Positions 41,886 to 50,760 of a DNA stretch of 64,000 nucleotides are shown here, piece by piece. Under the pieces are notes generated by a model. The model searched no databases. It was not told the DNA's origin and saw only the letters and a program-made list of their open reading frames with translations. Position 1 is the stretch's first letter; each line of letters opens with the position of its first letter. Position numbers and translations under genes: made by a program. Source of the DNA: Avispirillum sp959601495 (GTDB lineage: Bacteria; Bacillota; Clostridia; Oscillospirales; CAG-272); assembly GCA_959601495.1 (NCBI GenBank), contig CAUGPT010000001.1, positions 136,102-200,101 of the forward strand, given 5' to 3'.

Positions 41886-42191
41886 ATGGAGAAGCTTATG
41901 AACTCTTATGAAACCTTGTTCATCATCGACGCACGTCTTGCAGATGAGGAGATCAAGGCGCTTACGGCTAAGTTCACGGATCTGATCGCAGCTCACGGAA
42001 CCGTAGGTGAGGTCAGCGAGTGGGGCAAGCGCAGACTTGCATACCCCATCAACGACCAGAACGAGGGATACTACGTTCTCGTTACTTTCAACGCAGACGC
42101 TGCATTCCCCGCAGAGCTGGAGCGTATCTTCGGCATTACCGAAGGCATCATGCGTTCCATCGTGATCCGTCACGACGAGAAGAAGGCTTGA
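41886..42191 (+). CDS. rpsF: 30S ribosomal protein S6
   Basis: The 101-residue S6 has SYETLFIIDARLADEE, GKRRLAYPINDQNEGYY and the ferredoxin-like fold spacing. It pairs with S18 in the 30S platform. AGGGAGGTG is a strong SD. First gene of the conserved rpsF-ssb-rpsR operon. Confidence 0.97.
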   Translation: MEKLMNSYETLFIIDARLADEEIKALTAKFTDLIAAHGTVGEVSEWGKRRLAYPINDQNEGYYVLVTFNADAAFPAELERIFGITEGIMRSIVIRHDEKKA

Positions 42192-42231
42192 GTTGATCTT
42201 TTGATTTAACCTGAGGGAAAGGGAAATATAT

Positions 42232-42714
42232 ATGGCTAACTTCAACTTCAATAAAGTTATTATCGGCGGCAGACTTACTGCCGATCCCGAACTTAAAACA
42301 ACTCCGTCCGGTATATCGGTAACCTCCTTTACCATTGCCGTCAATCGCAGATTCGGCGCAAAGAACGGTGAGGAGAGCCCTGCGGACTTTATAGGCTGCA
42401 CGGCATGGAGACAGAATGCTGAATTTATAACCAGATATTTCCGCAAGGCAAGCTCCATATGCGTTGTAGGCACTCTCCAGACAAGAAACTGGACGGACAA
42501 CAACAACGTAAAGCATTACGCTACAGAGGTCGTCGTTGACGAGGCATTCTTCGTTGACGCAAAGAGCGAAAGCCCCATTGCTGTTCAGCAGGCGGCAAGC
42601 GCACAGCCCTTTGTACCGGAAAGCTACGGTGCTCCCGCGTATTCCTCTCCCGCACAGGGAAGCGATGCTCCCAAATTCGAACAGATCAGCGATGATGAAG
42701 AGCTGCCGTTCTGA
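42232..42714 (+). CDS. ssb: Single-stranded DNA-binding protein
   Basis: A 160-residue SSB: OB fold in the first 110 residues (NKVIIGGRLTADPELKTTPSG) and a flexible tail ending DDEELPF, the acidic tip that recruits replication and repair partners. It coats ssDNA in replication. It lies 40 bp after rpsF. Confidence 0.97.
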   Translation: MANFNFNKVIIGGRLTADPELKTTPSGISVTSFTIAVNRRFGAKNGEESPADFIGCTAWRQNAEFITRYFRKASSICVVGTLQTRNWTDNNNVKHYATEVVVDEAFFVDAKSESPIAVQQAASAQPFVPESYGAPAYSSPAQGSDAPKFEQISDDEELPF

Positions 42715-42769
42715 GCGCCTTCGCGCGCCGCGGTCGGCTGACAAATTTAATTTCTTTTTAAATTGAAAT

Positions 42770-42790
42770 GGAGGTTTCATTAGAAACATG
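42770..42790 (+). promoter_or_regulatory. Hairpin between the SD and start codon of rpsR
   Basis: GGAGG (42770-42774) is 13 bases from the ATG (42788), which is too far. GTTTC (42774-42778) and GAAAC (42783-42787) form a five-bp stem around ATTA exactly in this spacer. Folding would bring SD and ATG to a normal distance, so the hairpin may tune rpsR translation. Confidence 0.55.
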
Positions 42791-43132
42791 GATACAGATA
42801 AGACTGTTACAACAGAAGAAGTTGTAGAACAGCCCGTTGCAGAGGAAGCTGCCGCAAGTGAGGCTCCCGCTGAAAATACCGCGCCCCGTGCGGAAAGAAG
42901 ACCCGCGCCCCGCGCAAATAACCGCAGAAGAAAGAAAGTCTGCATTTTCTGCGAAGATAAAATTGATTATATCGACTATAAGGATACTGTCCGTCTCAGA
43001 AAGTTCGTTTCCGAGAGAGGCAAGATCCTGCCCCGCCGTATAAGCGGTGCTTGTGCAAAGCATCAGAGACAGCTCACCGTCGCTATCAAGCGTGCGCGTG
43101 TTGTTGCTCTTATGCCTTACATCGCAGACTGA
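42788..43132 (+). CDS. rpsR: 30S ribosomal protein S18 with acidic N-terminal extension
   Basis: A 114-residue S18. The conserved core begins near residue 45 (RRRKKVCIFCEDKIDYIDYKD) and includes SGACAKHQRQL; CxxC plus CxxH make it the zinc-binding C+ form. The first 40 residues are an Ala/Glu-rich extension absent from Bacillus S18 (about 79 residues). It contacts S6 and rRNA in the 30S platform. Confidence 0.96.
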   Translation: MDTDKTVTTEEVVEQPVAEEAAASEAPAENTAPRAERRPAPRANNRRRKKVCIFCEDKIDYIDYKDTVRLRKFVSERGKILPRRISGACAKHQRQLTVAIKRARVVALMPYIAD

Positions 43133-43143
43133 ATATGTTAAAT

Positions 43144-43176
43144 AAAAAATTCGCCTTCGGGCGAATTTTTTATTTT
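43144..43176. terminator. Bidirectional terminator between rpsR and the deacetylase
   Basis: AAAAAATTCGCC, loop, GGCGAATTTTTT; AT-flanked stem usable from both sides. Overlaps the last codons of the minus-strand gene. Confidence 0.9.
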
Positions 43177-43874
43177 TCCGAAAGCGCCATAAGCTCCGAC
43201 ACCGTGACAAACTCGTATCCCATATTTTTCAGCTGCGGGATAACGGTTCTCAGCGCCTGCGCCGTGTGCGCCTCTCCTCCGATAAAATCGTGGCAGAGGA
43301 TTATGTCTCCGCCGCTTACATTGTCAAGTATAGTGTCTGCAATCGCACCGGCAGAGGTGTGCGCCCAGTCGCGTGTGTCCACGGACCACAGTATAACTGA
43401 GTAGCCCATGCTCTCGGCAAAGGTGCAGACACTGTCGTTGTACAGCCCACCCGGGGGGCGGAGCAGCTTGGGCTTGTATTCAAACTCCTCCAGCATATAG
43501 TCGTCAAATGCGCAGATCTCACGCTTTACTTTTTCGCAATCGGCGTTTTTCAGAAAAACATGGGTGTAGGTGTGATTTCCGATCTCATGTCCCGCGTCTA
43601 TTTCTGCCTTGACAATTTCCGGATGCGCCTCGGCGTTTTCTCCGACGGCGAAAAACGTTGCGTGAACGTCGTATTTGTCAAGTATTTCAAGAATTTCCGG
43701 CGTTTTTTTTGGGTGCGGACCGTCGTCGAAGGTTAGCGCTACGACCTTTGCGCTGCACGCCTCCTCAGATACGACATTGCCCGACCAATGCCATGCTCCC
43801 GCACTTATGCACGCCGCAGTTGCCGCAAGAAGCACTGCAAAAGCTGCAGCCGTCAGCTTATTTGCACAACTCAT
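43170..43874 (-). CDS. Polysaccharide deacetylase (NodB domain)
   Basis: About 234 residues. An N-terminal hydrophobic signal anchor is followed by the NodB domain: VALTFDDGPHP (metal-binding Asp), GHEIGNHTYTH (His ligands), LLRPPGG and ILCHD. It should remove N-acetyl groups from peptidoglycan or another surface glycan outside the cell. The ATG at 43874 is taken; it overlaps the 3' end of pdaA, and a longer start at 43904 would give ten extra residues. Translational coupling to pdaA is likely. Confidence 0.85.
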   Translation of the reverse strand: MSCANKLTAAAFAVLLAATAACISAGAWHWSGNVVSEEACSAKVVALTFDDGPHPKKTPEILEILDKYDVHATFFAVGENAEAHPEIVKAEIDAGHEIGNHTYTHVFLKNADCEKVKREICAFDDYMLEEFEYKPKLLRPPGGLYNDSVCTFAESMGYSVILWSVDTRDWAHTSAGAIADTILDNVSGGDIILCHDFIGGEAHTAQALRTVIPQLKNMGYEFVTVSELMALSEK

Positions 43875-44706
43875 TAAGCGTACCGAAGGTAAAGCCCATA
43901 TCACGCCATGCGTCTATAAGCTCGCCGAGAATTGCCGCGTTGGTGGAGGAGGTGGGATGCAGCAGAATGACCTCGCCGTTGTGCGTGCCGTCAAGCACTT
44001 TTTTTATCGCCGCATCGCGCGGCATTTGGGAATTATTGTCCCAGTCAACGTATGCAAAGCTCCAGAAAACGGTGCTGTAGCCTGCTTCGGCGGCAAATTT
44101 CAGATTCTGCTCGGAAAATCTGCCCTCGGGCGGACGGTAAAATTTTGCACAGCTTACGCCTATAGCCTTGCAGTCGTCCTCAAGTGCTTTAAGCTCCGCA
44201 AGAAACGCTTCCTTGTCGCAGACACCGGACATATCCTTGTGGCTTGCGGTGTGGTTGCATACAAGATGCCCCTCGTCCTGCATACGGCGAACAAGATCGG
44301 CGTTGCGGCGCGTAAGATTTTCAAGGATAAAGAACGCTCCCGAAACTTCCTTTTCTTTCATAACATCAAGTATTTTCTCAACGTTGCCGTTTTCGTAGCC
44401 TGCGTCAAACGTCAGATATATGACTTTTTCTTTGTCGTCCCAGGATGCGTGCTTTGTGTCGGCGTAATATGCGCTGTGTCCCTTTGTAAAAGAGAGAAGA
44501 GAGTCGAGCGGCGGCTGGCTGTGATCGGCCGTGTGCTTGCAGTACCAGTTATATGCGGCGGTCTCGGTGTGGGCAGCCGTCTCCTGCCTTGCGGGGATAT
44601 TCGCGTCAGCGGTGTCCGCCGCGGAGATGATCATCGCTGAGTTGCTGATGATCGCTGCCGCAGCGCACAGGGCTGATATTTTCAGTATTTTTGAATGTAT
44701 TTTCAT
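43858..44706 (-). CDS. pdaA: PdaA-type polysaccharide deacetylase
   Basis: A 282-residue exported enzyme: signal sequence with hydrophobic core (about 8-28), linker, then a PdaA-like NodB domain with YLTFDAGYENG, CNHTASHKDMSG, FYRPPEGRFSEQNL and VILLHPTSSTNA. In Bacillus PdaA is needed for muramic-delta-lactam formation in the spore cortex, which fits a spore former. The match to the PdaA LTFDAGYENG motif is close, but the exact role rests on family knowledge. SD GAAAGG before the ATG. Confidence 0.88.
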   Translation of the reverse strand: MKIHSKILKISALCAAAAIISNSAMIISAADTADANIPARQETAAHTETAAYNWYCKHTADHSQPPLDSLLSFTKGHSAYYADTKHASWDDKEKVIYLTFDAGYENGNVEKILDVMKEKEVSGAFFILENLTRRNADLVRRMQDEGHLVCNHTASHKDMSGVCDKEAFLAELKALEDDCKAIGVSCAKFYRPPEGRFSEQNLKFAAEAGYSTVFWSFAYVDWDNNSQMPRDAAIKKVLDGTHNGEVILLHPTSSTNAAILGELIDAWRDMGFTFGTLNELCK

Positions 44707-44847
44707 GCTTAATCTGCCTTTCGTAATGCGCGGTGTTTTTCAAGGTTTATTATGCGACGGATCTTGCTGCAAAAACGTTGAAATATATTACAGTCCGGAG
44801 AGTTTATTTCAAATAAAAACGAAAGTGTTTTATACGCAGCCGGATTC

Positions 44848-44876
44848 TTGATTTTTACGCCGCGATTTGATATAAT
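44848..44876 (+). promoter_or_regulatory. Promoter of the pentose operon
   Basis: TTGATT (44848-44853), 17 bp, TATAAT (44871-44876), 30 bp before the first gene. I saw no clear cre site or repressor palindrome. Confidence 0.8.
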
Positions 44877-44906
44877 TATTAAAAATGGAAATTTACGGAG
44901 AAAAAT

Positions 44907-45731
44907 ATGTCGGTCGACCTCGGAATATACGAAAAAGCCATGCCCGAAAGCTTTTCTTTCAAAAAAAAGCTGGCGCTTGCCCGCCGCGCGGGTTTTGACT
45001 ATCTTGAAATAAGCATTGACGAAAGCGACAAAAAGCTTTCCCGCGTGTTTGACGCATCCACCCGCCGCGAATTTGTCACCGCTGCCAAAAACAGCGATAT
45101 AAGAGTGAAAACCATGTGTCTTTCCGGTCACAGACGTTTTCCTCTCGGCTCTCACGATGCCGAAACCCGCAGAAAAAGCCTTGAGCTTATGCAGGCAGCA
45201 ATCGATTTTGCTCTCGACGCGGGCGTGCGCATTATCCAGCTTGCGGGCTACGATGTGTACTATGAAGAAGGCGACGATTTCACCCGCGCCGCTTTTGCGG
45301 AAAATCTCGCGAAATGCGCAGAAATGGCGGCGCGCGCGGGCGTATACATGGGCTTTGAGACCATGGAAACGGAGTTTATGAACACTGCAACGAAAGCAAA
45401 GCGCTACGTTGATATGATAAACTCACCGTATCTGAAAATATACCCCGACATGGGCAACATCAGAAACGCGACTGATGATTATCTGGGCGATCTTCGCGCC
45501 TGCCGCGGCGATATTATCGCGGCGCACCTAAAGGAGACCGTTGAGGGCGTATACCGCGACATGGAGTTTGGGGACGGCAGAGTTGATTTTGCGGGCTGTA
45601 TTACGGAGCTTCTCAGTCAGGGAGTGCGCATGTTTACCTGCGAGTTCTGGTATGACGGAAAGAGCGATCCCTATGATTACATTTTGAGGAACAAGAATTA
45701 TGTCGAAAAAATATTTGCTGGGAATAGATAA
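44907..45731 (+). CDS. ulaE: L-xylulose-5-phosphate 3-epimerase (UlaE/SgbU type)
   Basis: A 274-residue TIM-barrel epimerase. It has LGIYEKAMPESFSFKKKLA, TMCLSGHRRFPLGSHD, IIQLAGYDVYYE, MGFETMETEFMNT and HLKETVEGVYRD with the expected metal-binding Glu, Asp and His. It interconverts L-xylulose 5-phosphate and L-ribulose 5-phosphate. SD CGGAG lies six bases before the ATG. It overlaps the kinase gene by 32 bases, so the two are translated together. Confidence 0.93.
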   Translation: MSVDLGIYEKAMPESFSFKKKLALARRAGFDYLEISIDESDKKLSRVFDASTRREFVTAAKNSDIRVKTMCLSGHRRFPLGSHDAETRRKSLELMQAAIDFALDAGVRIIQLAGYDVYYEEGDDFTRAAFAENLAKCAEMAARAGVYMGFETMETEFMNTATKAKRYVDMINSPYLKIYPDMGNIRNATDDYLGDLRACRGDIIAAHLKETVEGVYRDMEFGDGRVDFAGCITELLSQGVRMFTCEFWYDGKSDPYDYILRNKNYVEKIFAGNR

Positions 45732-47178
45732 CGGCGGCACCGTTTCAAAGGCCGCGCTGTTTGATTTTTCAGGCAGGCAGATACTCAAAAAAAGCGTACA
45801 GATACCCATGCTGACCCCCGCTCCGGGCTTTACCCAGCGCCGCATGGAGGATATACGCGACAAAAATTTTGAGCTAATAAAAAGTATAACGGACGCCTGC
45901 GACGGTGAAATTGCCGCAGTCGGCTTCTCCGGCCACGGTAAGGGACTGTACGTTCTCGGTGATGGCGGAGAGTTTATATATGACGGTATCGGCTCCACCG
46001 ATACAAGAGCGCTTTCGTACGAGCTTATGTGGAAATCCGACGGCACGTCGCAGCGCATATACCCGAAGACTGCGCAGAAGATAATGGCGTGCCAGCCCGC
46101 GGCGCTGCTTCGCTGGATGAAGGACAACGAAAGAGAAGTGTACGACAGGATACGCTGCGTTCTGTCGGTTAAGGATTTTATAAGATGGACGCTTTGCGGC
46201 GAGTGCTTTGCAGAGTACACCGACGCATCGGGCACAAATCTTATGAATCTCAGAACGCTTCGTTTTGACGAGGAGCTTTTCCATATTTTCGGCATTCCCG
46301 AAATGCTGTCCCGCATGCCGGAGGTGCGCTCGTCAAGCGAGGTGTGCGGTTATGTAAGCGCCGAGGCTGCGCGCGCTACGGGACTTCGCGAGGGCACGCC
46401 CGTTTCCGGAGGAATGTTTGATATTGACGCCTGCGCCGCGGCTATGGGCAACCTGACCCCCGGGGATATGTGCGTTATCGCGGGCACGTGGGCTATAAAC
46501 GAATATGTTTCGGAGAGGATATGCGACGATCACACCGTGTCGATGAACTCCGTTTTCTGCGATCCGAGGTACTATCTTGCCGAGGAAAGCAGCGCCGCCT
46601 CCTGCGGCAATCTTGAATGGTTCAGAAACAGTGCGGGGCTCGGTGGAACGTATGCCGAGCTTGACGCGCTTGCGGAGTCTGCAGACCCCGCGGAGCACAG
46701 CGTGATATATCTGCCGTTTCTGTACGCATCAAACGAAAATCCCCTTGCCAAGGCGACCTTCGTCGGTCTTGACGGACATCATACTAAGGCTGATATTGTC
46801 CGCGCAGTTTACGAGGGCGTTGCCTTTTCACATAAGACGCACATAAACGCGCTTCTCAGAAGCCGCAGCGATGTTCCCGGGCGTTTCAGACTTGCGGGCG
46901 GAGTGGTGAATTCCGCAATATGGACGCAGATATTCTGCGATGTTGTCGGCATTCCCGCCGAGATAATCTCCGGCGACGAGCTCGGCGCAAAGGGTGCTGC
47001 AATGTCGGCGGGTGTTGCGATCGGCGCTTACAGCGACTACGCAGACGCTGCGAAAAAGTGCGTTTCCGTTTCAAGTCTTGTTATGCCCAACGCAAAGAGG
47101 CACGCCGTGTACGAGGAAAAATACAAAAAATACAGAGCCGTTGCCGACGCACTTGACGGCGTTTGGTCAAAGCTGTAA
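45700..47178 (+). CDS. lyxK: FGGY-family carbohydrate kinase, probable L-xylulose kinase
   Basis: The 492-residue product has the FGGY/actin-like fold: LLGIDNGGTVSKAALFD, GFSGHGKGLYVLGDGG, CVLSVKDFIRWTLCG, VIAGTWAINEYV and RLAGGVVNSAIWTQ. The pairing with the UlaE-type epimerase and AraD points to L-xylulose as substrate (LyxK role), but a different ketopentose is possible since FGGY specificity is hard to read. Overlap with ulaE is 32 bp and a normal SD is present. Confidence 0.8.
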   Translation: MSKKYLLGIDNGGTVSKAALFDFSGRQILKKSVQIPMLTPAPGFTQRRMEDIRDKNFELIKSITDACDGEIAAVGFSGHGKGLYVLGDGGEFIYDGIGSTDTRALSYELMWKSDGTSQRIYPKTAQKIMACQPAALLRWMKDNEREVYDRIRCVLSVKDFIRWTLCGECFAEYTDASGTNLMNLRTLRFDEELFHIFGIPEMLSRMPEVRSSSEVCGYVSAEAARATGLREGTPVSGGMFDIDACAAAMGNLTPGDMCVIAGTWAINEYVSERICDDHTVSMNSVFCDPRYYLAEESSAASCGNLEWFRNSAGLGGTYAELDALAESADPAEHSVIYLPFLYASNENPLAKATFVGLDGHHTKADIVRAVYEGVAFSHKTHINALLRSRSDVPGRFRLAGGVVNSAIWTQIFCDVVGIPAEIISGDELGAKGAAMSAGVAIGAYSDYADAAKKCVSVSSLVMPNAKRHAVYEEKYKKYRAVADALDGVWSKL

Positions 47179-47203
47179 AAATAAATGCAGAGGAGAATAT
47201 ATA

Positions 47204-47893
47204 ATGCTTGAAAAGCTTAAAGAAGAGGTTCTGAGATCAAATCTCGATCTGGTAAAATACGGAGTTGTAATATTTACATGGGGCAATGTCAGCGCCATCG
47301 ACAGGGAAACGGGGCTTGTCGTTATAAAGCCCAGCGGTGTTGACTATTCCGTCATGAAAGCCGAAGACATGGTGGTCGTTGACATAAACGGCAACGTTGT
47401 CGAGGGAAGATACAGACCCTCCACCGATCTGCCCACGCATCTTGAAATATACAAGGCGTATCCCGATGTGGGCGGCGTTGTGCATACACATTCATCCCAT
47501 GCGACGGCGTGGGCTCAGGCAGGCAGAGGCATACCGTTCTACGGCACGACACACGCAGATTATTTCTACGGTGAGATACCCTGCACAAGAGAGCTTACAA
47601 AAAAAGAGGTTGAGACTGACTACGAAAAGAACACGGGGCTTGTTATAGTCGAGACCATGGGCGGGCGCGACGCACTTTCCGTGCCCGGCGCGCTTGTCAA
47701 AAGTCACGGCGTTTTTTCCTGGGGCAGCGATGCGGCAAATGCCGTACACAACGCGGTCGTAATGGAATATGTGGCGAAAATGGCAACGGAAACCGAGAGC
47801 ATTTCTCCCGATATAAAGCCCGCTCCGCAGTACCTTCTCAATAAGCATTACTATCGCAAGCACGGCAAAAACGCATACTACGGACAGAAATAA
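47204..47893 (+). CDS. araD: L-ribulose-5-phosphate 4-epimerase
   Basis: A 229-residue class II aldolase-fold epimerase. It has TWGNVSAIDRETGLVVIKPSG, STDLPTHLEIYKAYPDVGGVVHTHSSHATAWAQ (split over 72-105) and GTTHADYFYG, with the zinc-binding His residues. It yields D-xylulose 5-phosphate for the pentose phosphate pathway. The ATG at 47204 has an AGGAG SD and gives the standard start; a frame opening at 46994 overlaps the kinase. Confidence 0.96.
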   Translation: MLEKLKEEVLRSNLDLVKYGVVIFTWGNVSAIDRETGLVVIKPSGVDYSVMKAEDMVVVDINGNVVEGRYRPSTDLPTHLEIYKAYPDVGGVVHTHSSHATAWAQAGRGIPFYGTTHADYFYGEIPCTRELTKKEVETDYEKNTGLVIVETMGGRDALSVPGALVKSHGVFSWGSDAANAVHNAVVMEYVAKMATETESISPDIKPAPQYLLNKHYYRKHGKNAYYGQK

Positions 47894-47930
47894 AAATATA
47901 ATTACACATAGTAAAGGGTACGGTCAAAAT

Positions 47931-49400
47931 ATGAAAAGGCATCTTGCAATCGACCTCGGCGCGTCCAGCGGACGGGGAATCATCGGTACGATAGAGGGCG
48001 GCAGAATAAAGCTTTCCGAGCTGCACCGCTTCTCAAACGATCCCGTGGAGACTCCGCAGGGATTTTTCTGGGACACGCTGCGCCTTGTGCACGAGATAAA
48101 GGCATCAATACTGAAAGCCGCTCACGACGGCGGAGTTGACAGCATCGGTATCGACACCTGGGGTGTTGATTACGCCTATATAGACGACAAGGGCATTATG
48201 ATGGCGCCGTCGTTCCAATACAGGGACGAGCGCACCGCGCCCATGATGGATAAAGTATATTCTATTGTCCCTTATGCAGAGCTTTACGGCGTAACGGGAA
48301 TTGAATCCATGAGCTTCAACACCGTATTTCAGCTTGAGGACGACGTCTCGCGCCGTCCGTGGCTGCACAAAAACGCGTCAAAAGCGCTGCTCACGCCCGA
48401 CCTTTTGGGATACTTTCTCACAGGCAATACCTGCTGCGAATACTCAATTGCATCCACAACGGCGCTTATGGACGCAAAGACAAAGAAATTTGACCCATCG
48501 ATCATGGAAAAGCTCGGTATAAGAACGGATATTTTCCCCAAGGTCGTAATGCCCGGCACGCCTCTCGGCAGGCTTTCCGATAAGATCGACGCAGAGACGG
48601 GGCACACCGGCGCCGAGGTCGTAAGCATCGCGGGACACGATACCTCCTGCGCGGTCGCCGCGGTTCCCGCCGAGGGCGACGATGTCCTGTTCATATCAAG
48701 CGGCACATGGTCGCTTATGGGAATAGAAAACGACGAGCCGATTATAAACGATATATCCCGCCGCTACAGCTTTACAAACGAGGGCGGAGCGTTCGGACGC
48801 ATAAACATCATGAAGAACATTATGGGTCTCTGGCTCATACAGGAATCGCGCCGCCAGTGGAAGCGCGAGGGCTGGGAGTACACATTTGACGAAATGTCCG
48901 ACGCAGCGCTGAAGTCGGAGCCGTTCAGATCTATAATCAATCCCGACGATCCCTCTTTCAACGCCGCAGGAGATCTGCCCGCAAGAATACGTGAATACTG
49001 CCGCTCTACCGGCCAGCCCGAGCCCGAAACCATGGGCGCGGTGGTACGCTGCATATTTGAGAGCCTTGCGCTCAGATACCGCTGGACCGCCGAAAAGCTT
49101 GAAGAGCTGTGCGACAGAAAGTTCGGCACCATAAACATTGTCGGCGGCGGCACAAAAGACGAGCTGCTTTGCCGCTTTACCGCAAACGGCACGGGGCGCA
49201 GAGTTTCCGCCGGTCCCGTTGAGGCGACAGCTATAGGCAACATACTTATGCAGGCATACGCCGCGGGAGAGATCTCCGGCGCGCGCGAAGGACGCAGTAT
49301 CGTACGGGCTTCATTTGAAAATATAATATACGAGCCGGATATGTCACAGAAGGACGGCTGGCAGTCGGCATACGAGCGTTTTTGCAAGCTTATCGGCTGA
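47931..49400 (+). CDS. rhaB: Rhamnulokinase-family FGGY kinase
   Basis: A 489-residue kinase: HLAIDLGASSGRGIIG, GIDTWGVDYAYID, SFNTVFQLEDD, GHDTSCAVAAVPA, FISSGTWSLMG and NIVGGGTKDELLCRF. These match RhaB, which phosphorylates L-rhamnulose (and often L-fuculose). The expected aldolase (rhaD) and isomerase (rhaA) are not in the window, so the operon either continues elsewhere or the kinase serves another ketose. Lies 37 bp after araD. Confidence 0.9.
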   Translation: MKRHLAIDLGASSGRGIIGTIEGGRIKLSELHRFSNDPVETPQGFFWDTLRLVHEIKASILKAAHDGGVDSIGIDTWGVDYAYIDDKGIMMAPSFQYRDERTAPMMDKVYSIVPYAELYGVTGIESMSFNTVFQLEDDVSRRPWLHKNASKALLTPDLLGYFLTGNTCCEYSIASTTALMDAKTKKFDPSIMEKLGIRTDIFPKVVMPGTPLGRLSDKIDAETGHTGAEVVSIAGHDTSCAVAAVPAEGDDVLFISSGTWSLMGIENDEPIINDISRRYSFTNEGGAFGRINIMKNIMGLWLIQESRRQWKREGWEYTFDEMSDAALKSEPFRSIINPDDPSFNAAGDLPARIREYCRSTGQPEPETMGAVVRCIFESLALRYRWTAEKLEELCDRKFGTINIVGGGTKDELLCRFTANGTGRRVSAGPVEATAIGNILMQAYAAGEISGAREGRSIVRASFENIIYEPDMSQKDGWQSAYERFCKLIG

Positions 49401-49509
49401 AAACGCGGAAATTTGTAACTAAAACCGACAGGCGCGGCGCCGCGGCGTTGTGCAAGTCGCAGATTTTTTACGAAATTATGAAAAAATTTCGTTTTATTGC
49501 ACTTTTCCG

Positions 49510-49538
49510 TTGGAAAACAGCGGATTTTGTGATATAAT
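49510..49538 (+). promoter_or_regulatory. Promoter of prs
   Basis: TTGGAA (49510-49515), 17 bp, TATAAT (49533-49538). The 211-bp gap after rhaB is AT-rich and carries no gene. Confidence 0.8.
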
Positions 49539-49611
49539 TATTTGTATTTATTATGCGCCGCGAAGAACTTATGCGGCGTGCGGATATATTTGCAAAAACG
49601 GAGGAGAAAAA

Positions 49612-50748
49612 ATGGAGAGCTTATACGGGGAACTCGGCGTTATCGCCATGCGCGGCTGCGAGGGATTTGTCAATCAGGTGGATGAATATCTGAAATCGTG
49701 GAGACGTCACGACGACGATCAGGATTTCATTATGCACGCGGACTGCCCGCGTTTCGGCAGCGGTGAGGCAAAGGCACTTCTGCACGAGTCTGCAAGAGGC
49801 CACGACCTTTACATCGTTTCCGACTGCTTCAACTACGGCGAGCAGTACAAAATGCACGGTATGATGGTGCCTATGAGCCCCGACGATCACTACGCGGATC
49901 TGAAAAGAGTAATTGCTTCCGTCGCGGGCAAAGCAAGCAGAATTTCCGTTATAATGCCCATGCTTTACGAGGGCAGACAGCATAAGAGAAGCTCCCGTGA
50001 GTCTCTCGACTGCGCCATAGCGCTTCAGGAGCTTTGCTCCATGGGCGTTTCGAATATCATCACGTTCGACGCGCACGATCCCAGAGTTCAGAACGCCATT
50101 CCGCTGAACGGCTTTGACAACATAAGACCCTCCTACCAGATGCTGAAAGCGCTGGTCCGCGAGTATCCCGATATATCGCTTTCCAAGGACGATGTTGTGT
50201 TCATTTCTCCCGACGAGGGCGCTATGGGCAGAAGTATGTACTTTGCTTCCGTCATGGGCGTGGAGCTCGGTATGTTCTACAAACGCCGCAACTATTCCGT
50301 TATAATCGACGGCAAGAATCCCATTGAGGCTCATGAGTACCTCGGCAGAAGCGTTGAAGGCAAGGACGTCATTATCGTTGACGATATGATCTCCTCCGGA
50401 GAATCCATGCTGGACGTTTCCGAGCAGCTCAAGGAAAGAGGCGCGCGCAGAGTATTCGTTTTCAGCACCTTCGGTCTGTTTGTAAGCGGTCCCGAAGTGT
50501 TTGACCGCGCATATGAAAAGGGAATAATCAATAAGGTGTTCACCACGAACCTTATATATACCCGTCCCGACGTACTGAACCGCGAGTGGTATGCCCCCGT
50601 CAACATGTGCAAATATGTAGCGTATATCATAGACACGCTGAACCACGATCAGTCCATCTCCTCGCTGCTCAACCCCGTTCAGCGTATTCATAAACTGCTG
50701 GATAAGCAACTTGCAAAAACTGCGCAGCAGCTTTCAATTAACGAATAA
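49612..50748 (+). CDS. prs: Divergent ribose-phosphate pyrophosphokinase
   Basis: The 378-residue product has the PRPP-binding loop DVIIVDDMISSGESMLDV and ITFDAHDPRVQN, both typical of PRPP synthetase. The N-terminal half is unusual: the usual FxDGE reads FGSGE, the substrate region is MLYEGRQHKRSSRES, and the protein is about 60 residues longer than standard Prs. It should make PRPP from ribose 5-phosphate and ATP, but altered regulation or substrate cannot be excluded. The ATG at 49612 follows GGAGGA and is preferred to the longer frame from 49450, which crosses the promoter. Confidence 0.87.
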   Translation: MESLYGELGVIAMRGCEGFVNQVDEYLKSWRRHDDDQDFIMHADCPRFGSGEAKALLHESARGHDLYIVSDCFNYGEQYKMHGMMVPMSPDDHYADLKRVIASVAGKASRISVIMPMLYEGRQHKRSSRESLDCAIALQELCSMGVSNIITFDAHDPRVQNAIPLNGFDNIRPSYQMLKALVREYPDISLSKDDVVFISPDEGAMGRSMYFASVMGVELGMFYKRRNYSVIIDGKNPIEAHEYLGRSVEGKDVIIVDDMISSGESMLDVSEQLKERGARRVFVFSTFGLFVSGPEVFDRAYEKGIINKVFTTNLIYTRPDVLNREWYAPVNMCKYVAYIIDTLNHDQSISSLLNPVQRIHKLLDKQLAKTAQQLSINE

Positions 50749-50760
50749 AGGATTGTTTTT

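Noticed and set aside
50749..50760. T-box riboswitch before argS
   Set aside because: Only 12 bp separate prs and argS, too short for a T-box leader.
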